This document shows positions 27,621 to 35,797 of a stretch of 64,000 bases of DNA, in pieces. The position numbers were made by a program, and so were the translations under genes. The stretch is from Pleurocapsa sp. PCC 7319. GTDB lineage: Bacteria > Cyanobacteriota > Cyanobacteriia > Cyanobacteriales > Xenococcaceae. Positions within the stretch are counted from its first letter, which is position 1. The number at the start of each line of letters is the position of its first letter. The DNA lies in the NCBI RefSeq assembly GCF_000332195.1, contig NZ_KB235922.1:4623322-4687321 (forward strand), given 5' to 3'. Under the pieces are notes generated by a model. The model did not search any database. It saw only the letters and a program-made list of their open reading frames with translations, and was not told the origin of the DNA.

Positions 27621-27764
27621 CCCAAAGAATTTAAAGCCGAGATAGATAAAACGTATTCTAAACCCGTATTTTGGTCTGGGTCTTACTACATAGCTAGTAG
27701 TAGTGGCGTAGCGATAGATCGTTTACGTAAGTATATAGACAATCAAGATAGTCCTCTGGACTGA
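27621..27764 (+). pseudogene. IS200/IS605 TnpA C-terminal remnant
   Basis: The open frame reads KPVFWSGSYYIASSSGVAID, then RLRKYIDNQD and a stop at 27762. This is the C-terminal end of a Y1-type IS200 transposase (the FWS-x-SYY-x-AS, then KYI-x-NQD pattern). The N-terminal two thirds, with the HUH and catalytic tyrosine, are absent. The remnant begins just outside the ISAzo13-type transposase, which may have inserted into it. Confidence 0.7.
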
Positions 27765-27843
27765 TTTTTCAGGCATCGAGCCTTCAAATCAGTTCGCTAT
27801 CCCTCCCTACCCTATCTCCACTCCGCTACGATTGAGGGTAGGG
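27760..27843. repeat. Hairpins at the right end of the IS200 remnant
   Basis: Two inverted repeats follow the TnpA tail: ACTGATTT/AAATCAGT (27760-27793, extended inside by AGG/CCT) and CCCTACCCT/AGGGTAGGG (27805-27843). IS200/IS605 ends are recognised as hairpins in single-stranded DNA, so one of these may be the old right end. The first overlaps the tnpA stop codon and could also be a terminator. Confidence 0.45.
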
Positions 27844-27878
27844 ACACTCGCGAAGATGTTGTAATCCTAATTTGAACC

Positions 27879-30800
27879 ATGCCTACTACCTTGGCTTTTT
27901 TTGCAACATTGATCGCTACTACTTCCTCAGACACTCCTCCTGCTTCAGTAGGGACTCAGATTGTAGTGGCAATAGTTGTAGCATTAATGATTGCTTTTGC
28001 CGTTCAGTTTTTGCTGACTAATTTCGGATTGGCAATAGGAATCTCTTTGCTTAAATATCGACCCCAAACTTCATCAAAACCAGCTACTGAATCTTCTCAA
28101 TCCGAAAACAGTGGCATCAGTGTTAATCTTAGTTTTTTCGCTGGATTGGGAATTTTACTCACTTTAAATTCAGTCTTATTTATCGCTTGTTATTTGGCTG
28201 TCAGGTTTAGTACTGCTAACGATCCTGTTTCGGGAGCAACTTTAGGAATTGTTATTTGGTCAACCTACTTTCTGATTTTAATTTGGGTCAGCTACAGTGC
28301 GGTAAGTTCTGTGACCAGCTGGGTATTTGGTTCGGTGGCGACAAAATTACGTCAACTAATAGACGCGATCGCCACTTCAATTCAAGGAACAGAGAATCCA
28401 GCTTTAGAACTTTTAACCGAAGAAGCAGCAACCAACCTCATCCATCAAGAAATTCAAACTTCTTTGGCAGAATTTGACCTGCAACAGCGCATTGATGATT
28501 ATTTGCAATCAAGACCGTCACCTGAGTTGGATTTGACTCTAATTAGCCAGGGATTTGCTGATTTACTTGCCCAATTGAACTTAGAGACTTTGGCTGAAAC
28601 TAACTTATTACAAAAAATAGATCGGCAAACTTTTATTCCTTTAATCGAAGAACGTACCAATCTTTCAACCTCCCAAGTAGAGCAAGTTGTTGAACGACTA
28701 GAAAACGTTTGGCAACAAACCGTAGCTGGCTCTGGAGATCTAGATTTGAATACGGAGTTGCTGAAATTTTTACAGTCCGCTAATCCTGAAGAATTACAAT
28801 TTGAGCAGCTAGTTCAAAGATTAGAACAGTTAGTAGGCAAAGAAACTGAGAATAATTCTTTTGATTTAGATGAGCGATCGCATCAAGTAGCGGAAAATAA
28901 CAATTCTGATTCCGTCATCAAAAGGTGGAGTAATCTAGACTGGAAAGCAATCAAAAACGCACTGCTTACCAGAGTCGATCTTTCAGATATAGAGCTAGAA
29001 GATGTTTGGCATAACCTCCAACCCCTGTATCATCAAATTAATTTTGCAGAAGAAGGGTTGAAGTTACCATTTAACACGATTAGCAACGATGTCGAAGATT
29101 ATTTATCTCACGCCCCTCCCTGGCATTTAAACTGTGAAAAAGGCTGGCAAGAATTTAAAGAGGTAATTTACGATCCCGAAGCAGATCCAGTACAAGTTCG
29201 CTCTGAGCTAGAACAATTTCAGCCAGAAGATTTCGTCGCATTTCTTCAGCAACGAGATGACTTGGGTTCTGAAAAAATCAATGAAATTGCCCAACATTTA
29301 GAAACAGTGCGACAAGAGGTTTTGTCTTTGAGCGAGGAAGCAGAATTCTTAGAACAAAAGCAGGAATTAAGCGAGTGCCTGAAAAACTACTTACAAAAAG
29401 TTGAACTAAACGAATTAAAAGCGAGTAACCTACCGTTAAAGCTGGAGCAGTTAATAATTGAATCGGGGTTCAGGATAGAGACCTTAACTCAATTTTTGTC
29501 CAGTTGGCAGCAACTAGATTGTTCAACCTGGTTACAGCAACGACAAGATTTAGAGCCTGACGAGCTAAAACAGATAACAACACAGTTTGCCCAAATAGGC
29601 GATCGCTTGCTGAAAAAAGTCACAGATTGGCAAGCTCAAATATCCTCAACTGCTAAGGAATTACAACAGAAACTGGAATCTTATCTGCGCTACACCAAAA
29701 TAGATCTTGTAACCTCCGAAAAGATCGATGCCAAGTTAGAACAGCTTTGGCAAGAAGCAGGAGCTAATTTACCAGAAATACAGCAAATACCAGAAATTGA
29801 CTGCTTGGCGCTGGTAAAAATCTTAGAAAAACGCCAAGGATTAAATGAGGACAGAATCAAGGCGATCGCTATTCAAATCGAAACTAATTGGCAAAAATTA
29901 AATAGCTCGGCAATTACAGAAATTTCGCCAATCCAAACAAAATCTGCGGAATTAGTGGAAAATTTCGTCGATTATTTATATCAAGCCCTCCAGAACAAAT
30001 TAAAGCTAGCAGAAATTGAAGCAGGCTTACCCGAACTATTAGATGATACCAAGAGCGAGACAACTACACGAATCAACCAACAACTAGATCGATTAGATTG
30101 GCATGAGATTGAAGCCAAGCTCAATCAGGTTCAGCAAGATAGCGAACTTCAAATTCAGCAGACAATTAAACAGTTACGAGAAAGTATCCGGCGAGTGGCA
30201 AAATTCCCCCGACGCTGGAAAACTCGTACTTCTCAACAAGTTGAAAATGTAGTTGATGAACTTGAAGACTTCTTTAGCTACAGTAATAAAATAGAACTCA
30301 CCGCAGAACGCCTCGAGCATAATCTTAAAAGCATTTTTCATCGCTCAAAAGCATCTTCTGATTCCAATAGTGATTCTGTTGACAAGAATCTCGAGCAGTT
30401 GGCAAATATAACTTCTGATGACAATATTAACGACAACATTAAGAAGTCTCTTGCTGCCAGACAGGATATTACTTCCGTCGAAATAGCACAAATTAGCGAT
30501 CGCTTTATAGCTATTACCGAGCAATTATCCGCAGAGATGAAGACCAAGCAGGAAGAAACTAACGAACTAGTTCAAAATCTACTCGATCGTTTGGGTGATT
30601 ATTTTAGTTCCCTGAATTTATTTCATCTTGATTACGATCAGATTAAAAATAGCCTGACTAGTTTTGATTTTCAATCTTTGATTGATTCGTGGTCAGAAAA
30701 AATCACAGAAATACCTTTAGAAGAATTAGGCGATCGCCTAGGAAAATTAAGTTACGAATCTTTCGCGTCGATTATGGAGACGAAGGAAATACTTCCCAGT

Positions 30801-31022
30801 TCGAGCTTATCTCAAATTCAAGGCATACAAGATTATATCGCCGAGCAAATTGAAACAATCAAACTGACGGCTTCCGAACGGGCAAAAGCCGTTAAACAAC
30901 AAACCCTACAGCAAGTAGAAGCCACAAGGAAAGCGATCGCTTCTGCTACTTACTGGATGTTGGCGATCGCCTTTTCTTCTGCTGTCACCTCGGCTTGGGC
31001 TGGATTTTTGGCAACTAAGTAG
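27879..31022 (+). CDS. Large membrane protein with repeated helical modules (1047 aa)
   Basis: I cannot assign a named family. The N-terminus has three membrane helices (about residues 27-55, 85-110 and 122-150) and the C-terminus has one (about 1020-1043). The ~850 residues between are helical, acidic and rich in Gln, Glu and Leu. At least five copies of a loose module of about 100-130 residues can be seen. Each starts like L-x-x-Y-L and ends with a motif such as LQQRDDLGSEKINEIAQ, LQQRQDLEPDELKQI, LEKRQGLNEDRIKAI or LAARQDITSVEIAQI. The layout suggests a membrane-tethered rod, perhaps a scaffold. The start is ATG after GAACC with no clear ribosome-binding site. Confidence 0.75.
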   Translation: MPTTLAFFATLIATTSSDTPPASVGTQIVVAIVVALMIAFAVQFLLTNFGLAIGISLLKYRPQTSSKPATESSQSENSGISVNLSFFAGLGILLTLNSVLFIACYLAVRFSTANDPVSGATLGIVIWSTYFLILIWVSYSAVSSVTSWVFGSVATKLRQLIDAIATSIQGTENPALELLTEEAATNLIHQEIQTSLAEFDLQQRIDDYLQSRPSPELDLTLISQGFADLLAQLNLETLAETNLLQKIDRQTFIPLIEERTNLSTSQVEQVVERLENVWQQTVAGSGDLDLNTELLKFLQSANPEELQFEQLVQRLEQLVGKETENNSFDLDERSHQVAENNNSDSVIKRWSNLDWKAIKNALLTRVDLSDIELEDVWHNLQPLYHQINFAEEGLKLPFNTISNDVEDYLSHAPPWHLNCEKGWQEFKEVIYDPEADPVQVRSELEQFQPEDFVAFLQQRDDLGSEKINEIAQHLETVRQEVLSLSEEAEFLEQKQELSECLKNYLQKVELNELKASNLPLKLEQLIIESGFRIETLTQFLSSWQQLDCSTWLQQRQDLEPDELKQITTQFAQIGDRLLKKVTDWQAQISSTAKELQQKLESYLRYTKIDLVTSEKIDAKLEQLWQEAGANLPEIQQIPEIDCLALVKILEKRQGLNEDRIKAIAIQIETNWQKLNSSAITEISPIQTKSAELVENFVDYLYQALQNKLKLAEIEAGLPELLDDTKSETTTRINQQLDRLDWHEIEAKLNQVQQDSELQIQQTIKQLRESIRRVAKFPRRWKTRTSQQVENVVDELEDFFSYSNKIELTAERLEHNLKSIFHRSKASSDSNSDSVDKNLEQLANITSDDNINDNIKKSLAARQDITSVEIAQISDRFIAITEQLSAEMKTKQEETNELVQNLLDRLGDYFSSLNLFHLDYDQIKNSLTSFDFQSLIDSWSEKITEIPLEELGDRLGKLSYESFASIMETKEILPSSSLSQIQGIQDYIAEQIETIKLTASERAKAVKQQTLQQVEATRKAIASATYWMLAIAFSSAVTSAWAGFLATK

Positions 31023-31212
31023 TATTCATTGAAGAGGAATAAGAATAATCATCCCTAGTTCTTCTCCTTCGCTCTTTAGTTTAAAAAAAATAGTTAAAGA
31101 GAAGATTTTTATTCAGATGGAACAACCACCTGCATATCCGAAAAGAGCTCAACATAATAGCACTAAGCAAGCTTAATAATCCAATAAACAATACCCAAAG
31201 GAGAATAAAGCA

Positions 31213-32013
31213 ATGAAATCCAACTTTTTGACTGAAAATAGTTTTAAATCCTACAATAATGCCGAACAAGAAAGCATTCTCACAAAACAATTGTCTGAAA
31301 AATCAAATAGAGCAATACAAGAGTTTTACTGTCAGAAGTTTCTAGAGACGACTCAGCTAGACTATACTATGGCAGGTCATCCATCAGTCGCCCGTTGGGT
31401 TATCAATTCTATCGAAGTTAATGATAGCGAGCAGGATACGCACTTTCTATTTGTTTCTGAAGGCAAAGTAACCCTCAAAAGCAATAACGGAGAGTTCTTA
31501 TTGCAGGAAAATAGCTTTGCTACAGTTCCAGGTAACTTCTCTTTAGATGGTTCGGGACAAGTTTTAGTCGCCACCCTCCTCAACTACACTGGACTTTTCA
31601 CAATTGGAGGGCCTATTGAACCATTAGGAAGACTGAATTATATTGACGGCTGCTCTTCAACGGTTCTGATTAACCCTTTAAGACGTGGAGAACCCTGCTT
31701 GAATTTCCTCTACGTTCCTCCAGGTATATCCCAAACTCCCCATACCCATCCTTCGTTAAGAATCGGACTTGTCGCTTCGGGGAGTGGAACTTGTACTGTA
31801 AATGAAGGAATATTCAAGATGGAGACTGGAACAGTCTTTTGTCTTCCAGAAGATAAGTTACATAGCTTCTCTGCAATTGATGACTCTTTAAGAATCATTA
31901 TCTATCATCCAGATTCTGATGTAGGTCCAACTGATGATTCCCATACCATGCTTAACAATACTTTTGTGGGCGAAAAGTCAGCTAAAGTTCTAGATGCGAT
32001 TAGAACAAAATAA
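31213..32013 (+). CDS. Bicupin-like protein
   Basis: This 266-residue protein has an N-terminal beta-rich half (HFLFVSEGKVTLKSNNGEFLLQENSFATVPGNF) and a C-terminal cupin. The C-terminal cupin reads PHTHPSLRIGLVASGSGTC with the closing motif GTVFCLPEDKLHSF. Two histidines of motif 1 and the histidine of motif 2 are present, enough to bind a metal. The usual motif 1 glutamate is replaced, since PSLR follows HTH. Cupins include dioxygenases, isomerases and sensors, and the substrate is unknown. The gene is followed by a strong terminator hairpin, so it is a single-gene unit. Confidence 0.75.
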   Translation: MKSNFLTENSFKSYNNAEQESILTKQLSEKSNRAIQEFYCQKFLETTQLDYTMAGHPSVARWVINSIEVNDSEQDTHFLFVSEGKVTLKSNNGEFLLQENSFATVPGNFSLDGSGQVLVATLLNYTGLFTIGGPIEPLGRLNYIDGCSSTVLINPLRRGEPCLNFLYVPPGISQTPHTHPSLRIGLVASGSGTCTVNEGIFKMETGTVFCLPEDKLHSFSAIDDSLRIIIYHPDSDVGPTDDSHTMLNNTFVGEKSAKVLDAIRTK

Positions 32014-32025
32014 CAGGTTAATCAG

Positions 32026-32060
32026 AATTGCCTTTTTATTCGTATATTGGAAAGGCAATT
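32026..32060 (+). terminator. Terminator of the cupin gene
   Basis: A perfect 10-bp stem AATTGCCTTT/AAAGGCAATT (32026-32035 and 32051-32060) with a 15-base loop starts 13 bases after the stop codon. Only a short T-rich tail (TTGTG) follows, so termination may be partial. Confidence 0.65.
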
Positions 32061-32210
32061 TTGTGCGCTCGATCGCGGTTTTTACATTTTTTACATCAGT
32101 AGAATATAACTTTCTCACCTTCAATCGAATCTACTGAATAAGCATTTTTAATTTATACAACTGAAAAACACTATTAACTTTAGAAAACCCTATTGAAGAG
32201 CTAGTTAACT

Positions 32211-32813
32211 ATGACTGCTTACAACAGATTAATAAACAGTGTTTATTTTTATCAAAAAAACTGGGCTGTTCTTAAGTCGGTTGGGAATACTCTAGTCGAA
32301 GATTATGCGATCGCTATGAAGCGCGATCCCGCTGCGAGCCATTGGTTAGAAGTATTGTTCTGTTATCCTGGTCCTCAAGCAATAATTTTGTATCGCATAG
32401 CCCATTTACTTCACAACTTAGGCGTTTTCTTTTTGCCCCGGTTTATTTCCCATCTCGGTCGCCTCTTGACAGGAATTGAAATTCATCCAGGCGCGATTAT
32501 TGGCAAAGGTGTATTTATTGACCACGGCATGGGAGTAGTTATCGGCGAAACCGCAGTGGTAGGAGATTATTGTTTACTTTACCAAGGTGTAACCCTCGGC
32601 GGAACGGGTAAAGAAACTGGTAAACGTCATCCCACTTTGGGCTGTAATGTTACTGTCGGCGCAGGAGCAAAAATTCTCGGTAATATTAAGATCGGCAGTC
32701 ATACTCGTGTTGGTGCTGTTTCCATAGTTCTCAAAGACATACCCCCCAACTCTACAGTAGTCGGCATACCTGGTCGAGTTATTTCTCAGCAAGTTGACAC
32801 ACTCTCATCCTAA
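32211..32813 (+). CDS. cysE: Serine O-acetyltransferase
   Basis: CysE acetylates serine with acetyl-CoA, making O-acetylserine for cysteine synthesis. The C-terminal left-handed beta-helix shows the hexapeptide repeats, with [19 protein letters not shown] carrying the catalytic His/Asp pair (D104, H105). [16 protein letters not shown] is the usual flexible loop and acetyl-CoA site. The N-terminal helical part contains the conserved [20 protein letters not shown]. At 200 residues it is a short form, as in many cyanobacteria, with about 30 extra N-terminal residues before the conserved RDPA. No cysteine-pathway partner is adjacent. Confidence 0.93.
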   Translation: MTAYNRLINSVYFYQKNWAVLKSVGNTLVEDYAIAMKRDPAASHWLEVLFCYPGPQAIILYRIAHLLHNLGVFFLPRFISHLGRLLTGIEIHPGAIIGKGVFIDHGMGVVIGETAVVGDYCLLYQGVTLGGTGKETGKRHPTLGCNVTVGAGAKILGNIKIGSHTRVGAVSIVLKDIPPNSTVVGIPGRVISQQVDTLSS

Positions 32814-32832
32814 ATCAAAGATTTAGAATGAG
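32804..32832 (+). terminator. Hairpin over the cysE stop codon
   Basis: CTCAT-C-CTAAATC pairs with GATTTAG-A-ATGAG around an AAA loop, giving a 12-bp stem with one mismatch. It overlaps the TAA stop of cysE (32811-32813). No T-run follows, so it may stabilise the mRNA end rather than act as a full intrinsic terminator. Confidence 0.5.
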
Positions 32833-32921
32833 ATTCTCAAGACTCACGACATAGAGAAGACTGTAATTAACTTCTAATCACTATTTCTACAGAACTATCA
32901 AATTATTAGCAGAATTGAGAA

Positions 32922-33995
32922 ATGATTTTACTTTCAAGCGATACTGAAACAAAGCCGACACAAGCCATGCGACAGGCGATCGCCAATGCTGAAGTTGGAG
33001 ATGAGCAAAAAGGAGAAGATCCGACCGTCAACCAATTACTAGAACGGGTTGCAGATTTACTAGGTAAAGAAGATGCTCTTTTCTTTGCTTGTGGAACCAT
33101 TTGCAACTTTGTGTCAATCAAAACTCATACTCGCCCTGCAGATGTGGTCCTAGCAGAACAGATGTCACACATTATTCGAGCCGAATCGGGGGGGGCAGCC
33201 TTAAGTTCTGGCGTACTAATGGAACCCATTACTAGTAAGCGAGGAATCTTTACTGTAGATGCACTGGAAGGAGCACTTGAAAGAGTTTCAACTGCTCCTT
33301 ATCTTTACCGTGCTATTCCACGCTTATTATGTGTCGAGCAAACCCACAATTTTGCAGGGGGTTCGGTTTGGCAGCTTAATGAACTACGTGAGGTTTGCGA
33401 TTTCGCCCGTCAACAAGATTTAGCCACCCATATGGACGGGGCAAGACTTTTAAATGCAGTTATTGCATCTCAAACTACAGCCAAGGATTTTGCTGCCTGT
33501 GTTGATTCTGTCTGGATTGACTTTACTAAAGGACTGGGTGCACCAATTGGTGCCGTTCTTGCGGGTACACGAGAGTTCATCTCTGAAGCACGTCGATATA
33601 AACACATTTTTGGTGGCGCAATGCGTCAAGCTGGCATTGTTGCAGCAGGTTGTCTCTATGCACTTGACCATCATGTTGAACGTTTACAAGAAGACCACGA
33701 CAACGCAACTTATCTAGCTCAAAGACTCAGTGAAATTGAAGAAATTACGGTTCGAGACACAAAACCCGAGACAAACATTGTTTTCTTTGATATTTCGAGA
33801 CTAGGACTCGACAACGCCACATTTCTTGCTCTGTTACAAGAGCGTGGTGTAAAAATGGGAGCCGTTGGTCACTCAATTCGAGCAGTCACTCATTTAGATG
33901 TTTCTCGAGCTGATATTGATTTTGCGGTTGATGCTGTAAGCAAAGTGGCAAAATTGTCAATTGTCAATTGTCAATTACGCTTATTACAAATATAA
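32922..33995 (+). CDS. ltaE: Low-specificity L-threonine aldolase
   Basis: This PLP enzyme cleaves threonine or allo-threonine to glycine and acetaldehyde. The start ILLSSDTETKPTQAMRQAIANAEVGDE matches the family's N-terminus. The PLP lysine is K203 in DFTKGLGAPIG. PLP-contacting segments are FACGTICNFVSI, HIIRAESGG and THMDGARLLNA. The last ~9 residues (SIVNCQLRL) are encoded by a TTGTCAA heptamer repeat, so the C-terminus was modified by a repeat expansion. The SDR gene starts 13 bases downstream, suggesting an operon in which the dehydrogenase handles a hydroxy-amino acid. Confidence 0.9.
   Translation: MILLSSDTETKPTQAMRQAIANAEVGDEQKGEDPTVNQLLERVADLLGKEDALFFACGTICNFVSIKTHTRPADVVLAEQMSHIIRAESGGAALSSGVLMEPITSKRGIFTVDALEGALERVSTAPYLYRAIPRLLCVEQTHNFAGGSVWQLNELREVCDFARQQDLATHMDGARLLNAVIASQTTAKDFAACVDSVWIDFTKGLGAPIGAVLAGTREFISEARRYKHIFGGAMRQAGIVAAGCLYALDHHVERLQEDHDNATYLAQRLSEIEEITVRDTKPETNIVFFDISRLGLDNATFLALLQERGVKMGAVGHSIRAVTHLDVSRADIDFAVDAVSKVAKLSIVNCQLRLLQI
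33954..33974. repeat. TTGTCAA x3 heptamer repeat inside ltaE end
   Basis: Three perfect tandem copies of TTGTCAA occupy 33954-33974, inside the last codons of the threonine aldolase gene. Because 7 is not a multiple of 3, each copy changes the frame, so repeat number decides the C-terminal tail of the protein. Confidence 0.8.
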
Positions 33996-34008
33996 CTAAT
34001 ATATTGAT

Positions 34009-34782
34009 ATGGTTTCTATTGAAAAGCAGACTGTGGTAATTACTGGTGCTAGTAGTGGTATTGGTGCATCTTGTGCAAAGATGTTTGCTAAAGAAGGGGT
34101 GTCGCTGATTTTGGCTGCCCGTCGCCGAGATAAACTAGAGGTCGTTGCTACCGAAATAAAGCAAGCTTATCAGAGCAAAGTCTACTTATTAGAGGTGGAT
34201 GTAAGGGAGCGAGGTGAGGTAGAAAAGTCTTTTGCTTCTTTGCCCGAATCTTGGCGTAATATCGACATTTTGGTCAATAATGCAGGATTAAGTCGCGGTT
34301 TGGATAAGCTGCAAGAAGGGGATATCCAAAACTGGGAAGAAATGATCGATACTAACGTTAAGGGTTTATTGTATGTAACGCGATCGCTTTTGCCTGGGAT
34401 GGTGGAACGCAATCAGGGACATATTATCAACATTGGTTCAATTGCTGGGCATCAAAACTATCCAGGGGGTAATGTTTACTGCGCCACTAAAGCAGCGGTT
34501 AGAGCCTTATCTGAAGGGTTGAAAATGGATCTGTTTGGTACTCCAATTCGGGTAAGTTCCGTAGATCCTGGTACAGTAGAAACTAATTTTAGTAACGTTA
34601 GATTTCGCGGAGATACGGAGAAAGCCAAAAGAGTTTATCAGGGAATGAATCCTCTAACTCCCGACGATATTGCCGAAATTGTTGTCTTTTGTGCTACTCG
34701 CCCTTCCAACGTTAATATGAGCGAAGTGTTAGTATTAGCTACGGATCAATCAAGCGCGACGATGGTTAATCGACAAAAATAG
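34009..34782 (+). CDS. Short-chain dehydrogenase (YdfG-like)
   Basis: This 257-residue classical SDR has the cofactor motif TGASSGIGA (residues 12-20), NNAG at 90-93 and the catalytic S144-Y157-K161 set (NIGSIAGHQNYPGGNVYCATKAA). Arg residues after the second strand (AARRRDKL) favour NADP over NAD. It resembles the YdfG group of 3-hydroxy acid/serine/allo-threonine dehydrogenases (DVDPGTVETNFSNVRF-like stretch). The close spacing to the threonine aldolase gene supports a role in beta-hydroxy amino-acid metabolism, which is inference. Confidence 0.88.
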   Translation: MVSIEKQTVVITGASSGIGASCAKMFAKEGVSLILAARRRDKLEVVATEIKQAYQSKVYLLEVDVRERGEVEKSFASLPESWRNIDILVNNAGLSRGLDKLQEGDIQNWEEMIDTNVKGLLYVTRSLLPGMVERNQGHIINIGSIAGHQNYPGGNVYCATKAAVRALSEGLKMDLFGTPIRVSSVDPGTVETNFSNVRFRGDTEKAKRVYQGMNPLTPDDIAEIVVFCATRPSNVNMSEVLVLATDQSSATMVNRQK

Positions 34783-34837
34783 TGAACAGCTTAAAAAGTT
34801 ACTATTTGCAAAATTAAGGGAAAAGCTGCAAAACTTT

Positions 34838-34900
34838 GGCGATCGCATTGAACTTTCTTTTCTGGCTGCTGTTCATGTTGCTAGAAAAAATAACTAAATT
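34838..34900 (+). repeat. GDRIEL repeat, copy 1
   Basis: A ~60-base segment starting GGCGATCGCATTGAACTT recurs at 36518 with about 85 percent identity by eye. In the same relative frame both copies read GDRIEL-x-FLAA. They look like 3' scraps of a duplicated gene and bracket the hspA to membrane-protein interval as direct repeats. Confidence 0.6.
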
Positions 34901-34904
34901 ACAA

Positions 34905-34936
34905 TAAAAAACCCAGTCACTACATGAGCAACCGGG
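34905..34936 (-). terminator. Terminator of hspA remnant
   Basis: On the minus strand CCCGGT (34931-34936) pairs with ACTGGG (34912-34917, one G-U), followed by a run of six T (34905-34911). It is placed 46 bases after the hspA stop, so this part of the original gene unit is preserved. Confidence 0.75.
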
Positions 34937-34982
34937 ATTCAATATTGATTAATATGACTGTTGATCGATTACCCTTAGAAGA

Positions 34983-35448
34983 TTATTCAGCAGCTTCTTC
35001 TTGTAAAAGATTTACTTTGACTACTTTGTTTTTTTCTTCTTCAGACTTAGGTAGAGTTAAATTGAGGATGCCGTCTTTGTAGTCTGCGGTAACATTAGTG
35101 TTTTGGATACGTGAGGGGAGAGGAATTACTCTTTGGAATTTACCGTAACGGAATTCAGTGCGAGTTTTACCATCTTCTTCTGATTTAGTTTCAGATTTTC
35201 TTTCCCCTGCGATCGCTACTCGATCTATCATTACTTGAATGTCTAAATCTTTGGCTGACATACCAGGAACTTCTAGTTTTATAGCACTACGAGAAAACAT
35301 TAGGACATTTTCTATTCCCTATTCCCTATTCCCTTTGAACCAATATATTATGTCCTAAGCTTAAAGCGTAATGCTATAGATTCAAAGCATCATCAGTTTC
35401 AGTTAATTCCGCAGCAGGAGTTTTAGAGAAATTACGAATTAGAAATTT
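34983..35448 (-). pseudogene. hspA: Small heat-shock protein hspA interrupted by MITE
   Basis: The alpha-crystallin domain is intact from LKLEVPGMSAKDLDIQV to LPKSEEEKNK. Directly upstream lies a 99-bp MITE (35280-35378). On its other side the frame continues as KTPAAELTETDDALN, the canonical sequence just before the crystallin domain. Removing the MITE and one TA copy restores ALNLKLEVPGM exactly. The present 105-codon frame starts with an ATG inside the MITE (35300, MFSRSAI). Further upstream a TGA at 35449 ends the remnant and the N-terminal arm is gone. Oligomerisation normally needs that arm, so chaperone activity is doubtful. Confidence 0.85.
35280..35378. mobile_element. MITE copy A, inserted in hspA
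   Basis: This 99-bp element has imperfect 28-bp terminal inverted repeats, from TATAGCACTACG to TTAGGACA and the mirror TGTCCTAA to CGTAATGCTATA. The centre holds three CCCTATT-type heptamer repeats. The TA at each end is the expected target duplication, since excision with one TA rebuilds the hspA frame. The TA target is typical of Tc1/mariner/IS630-type transposition. Its left end supplies the ATG now used by the hspA remnant. Confidence 0.9.
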
Positions 35449-35506
35449 TCAAGCACGACGATGATTGATATGCTGATTTTAATGGTTGAAATATTGAACA
35501 TTAGTT

Positions 35507-35743
35507 ATGTATCAACTAGAAAAGTGGCAACATTCAAGCTGGCAAAAAGATACTCGCTTTTACTTACTGGAATTATCCCAAGACCTATTTGGCAATTGGA
35601 TTATTAAACGCACCTGGGGCAGTGCCATCAAACAGGATTTTGGTCGCTCTAACTCCACAATTTGTCCCGACTATCAAACGGGTTTACTCTGGTACGAAAA
35701 ACAAGCTTCTCGTCGTCAGAAACGGGGATATGTCAGGAGGTGA
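35507..35743 (+). CDS. WGR-domain protein (78 aa)
   Basis: This small protein has the layout of the WGR domain: an N-terminal strand pair (RFYLLELSQDLFGNWIIKRTWGSA), then DFGRSNSTICPDYQTGLLWYEKQASRRQKRGY. The WG(R) signature is present as TWGSAIKQ. In eukaryotes and some bacteria this domain accompanies PARP or binds nucleic acid, and stand-alone bacterial copies have unknown function. It starts 58 bases from the end of the hspA remnant on the opposite strand and ends 54 bases before the next gene, possibly one unit. Confidence 0.75.
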   Translation: MYQLEKWQHSSWQKDTRFYLLELSQDLFGNWIIKRTWGSAIKQDFGRSNSTICPDYQTGLLWYEKQASRRQKRGYVRR

Positions 35744-35797
35744 AAATTTCTAACTTTTGCAAGACAGCCTCTTTGAGCATCAGTGGAGGTAAGTGAA

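Noticed and set aside
31081-31290. Minus-strand frame at the start of the cupin gene
   Set aside because: It overlaps the real cupin start and is a hydrophobic shadow frame.
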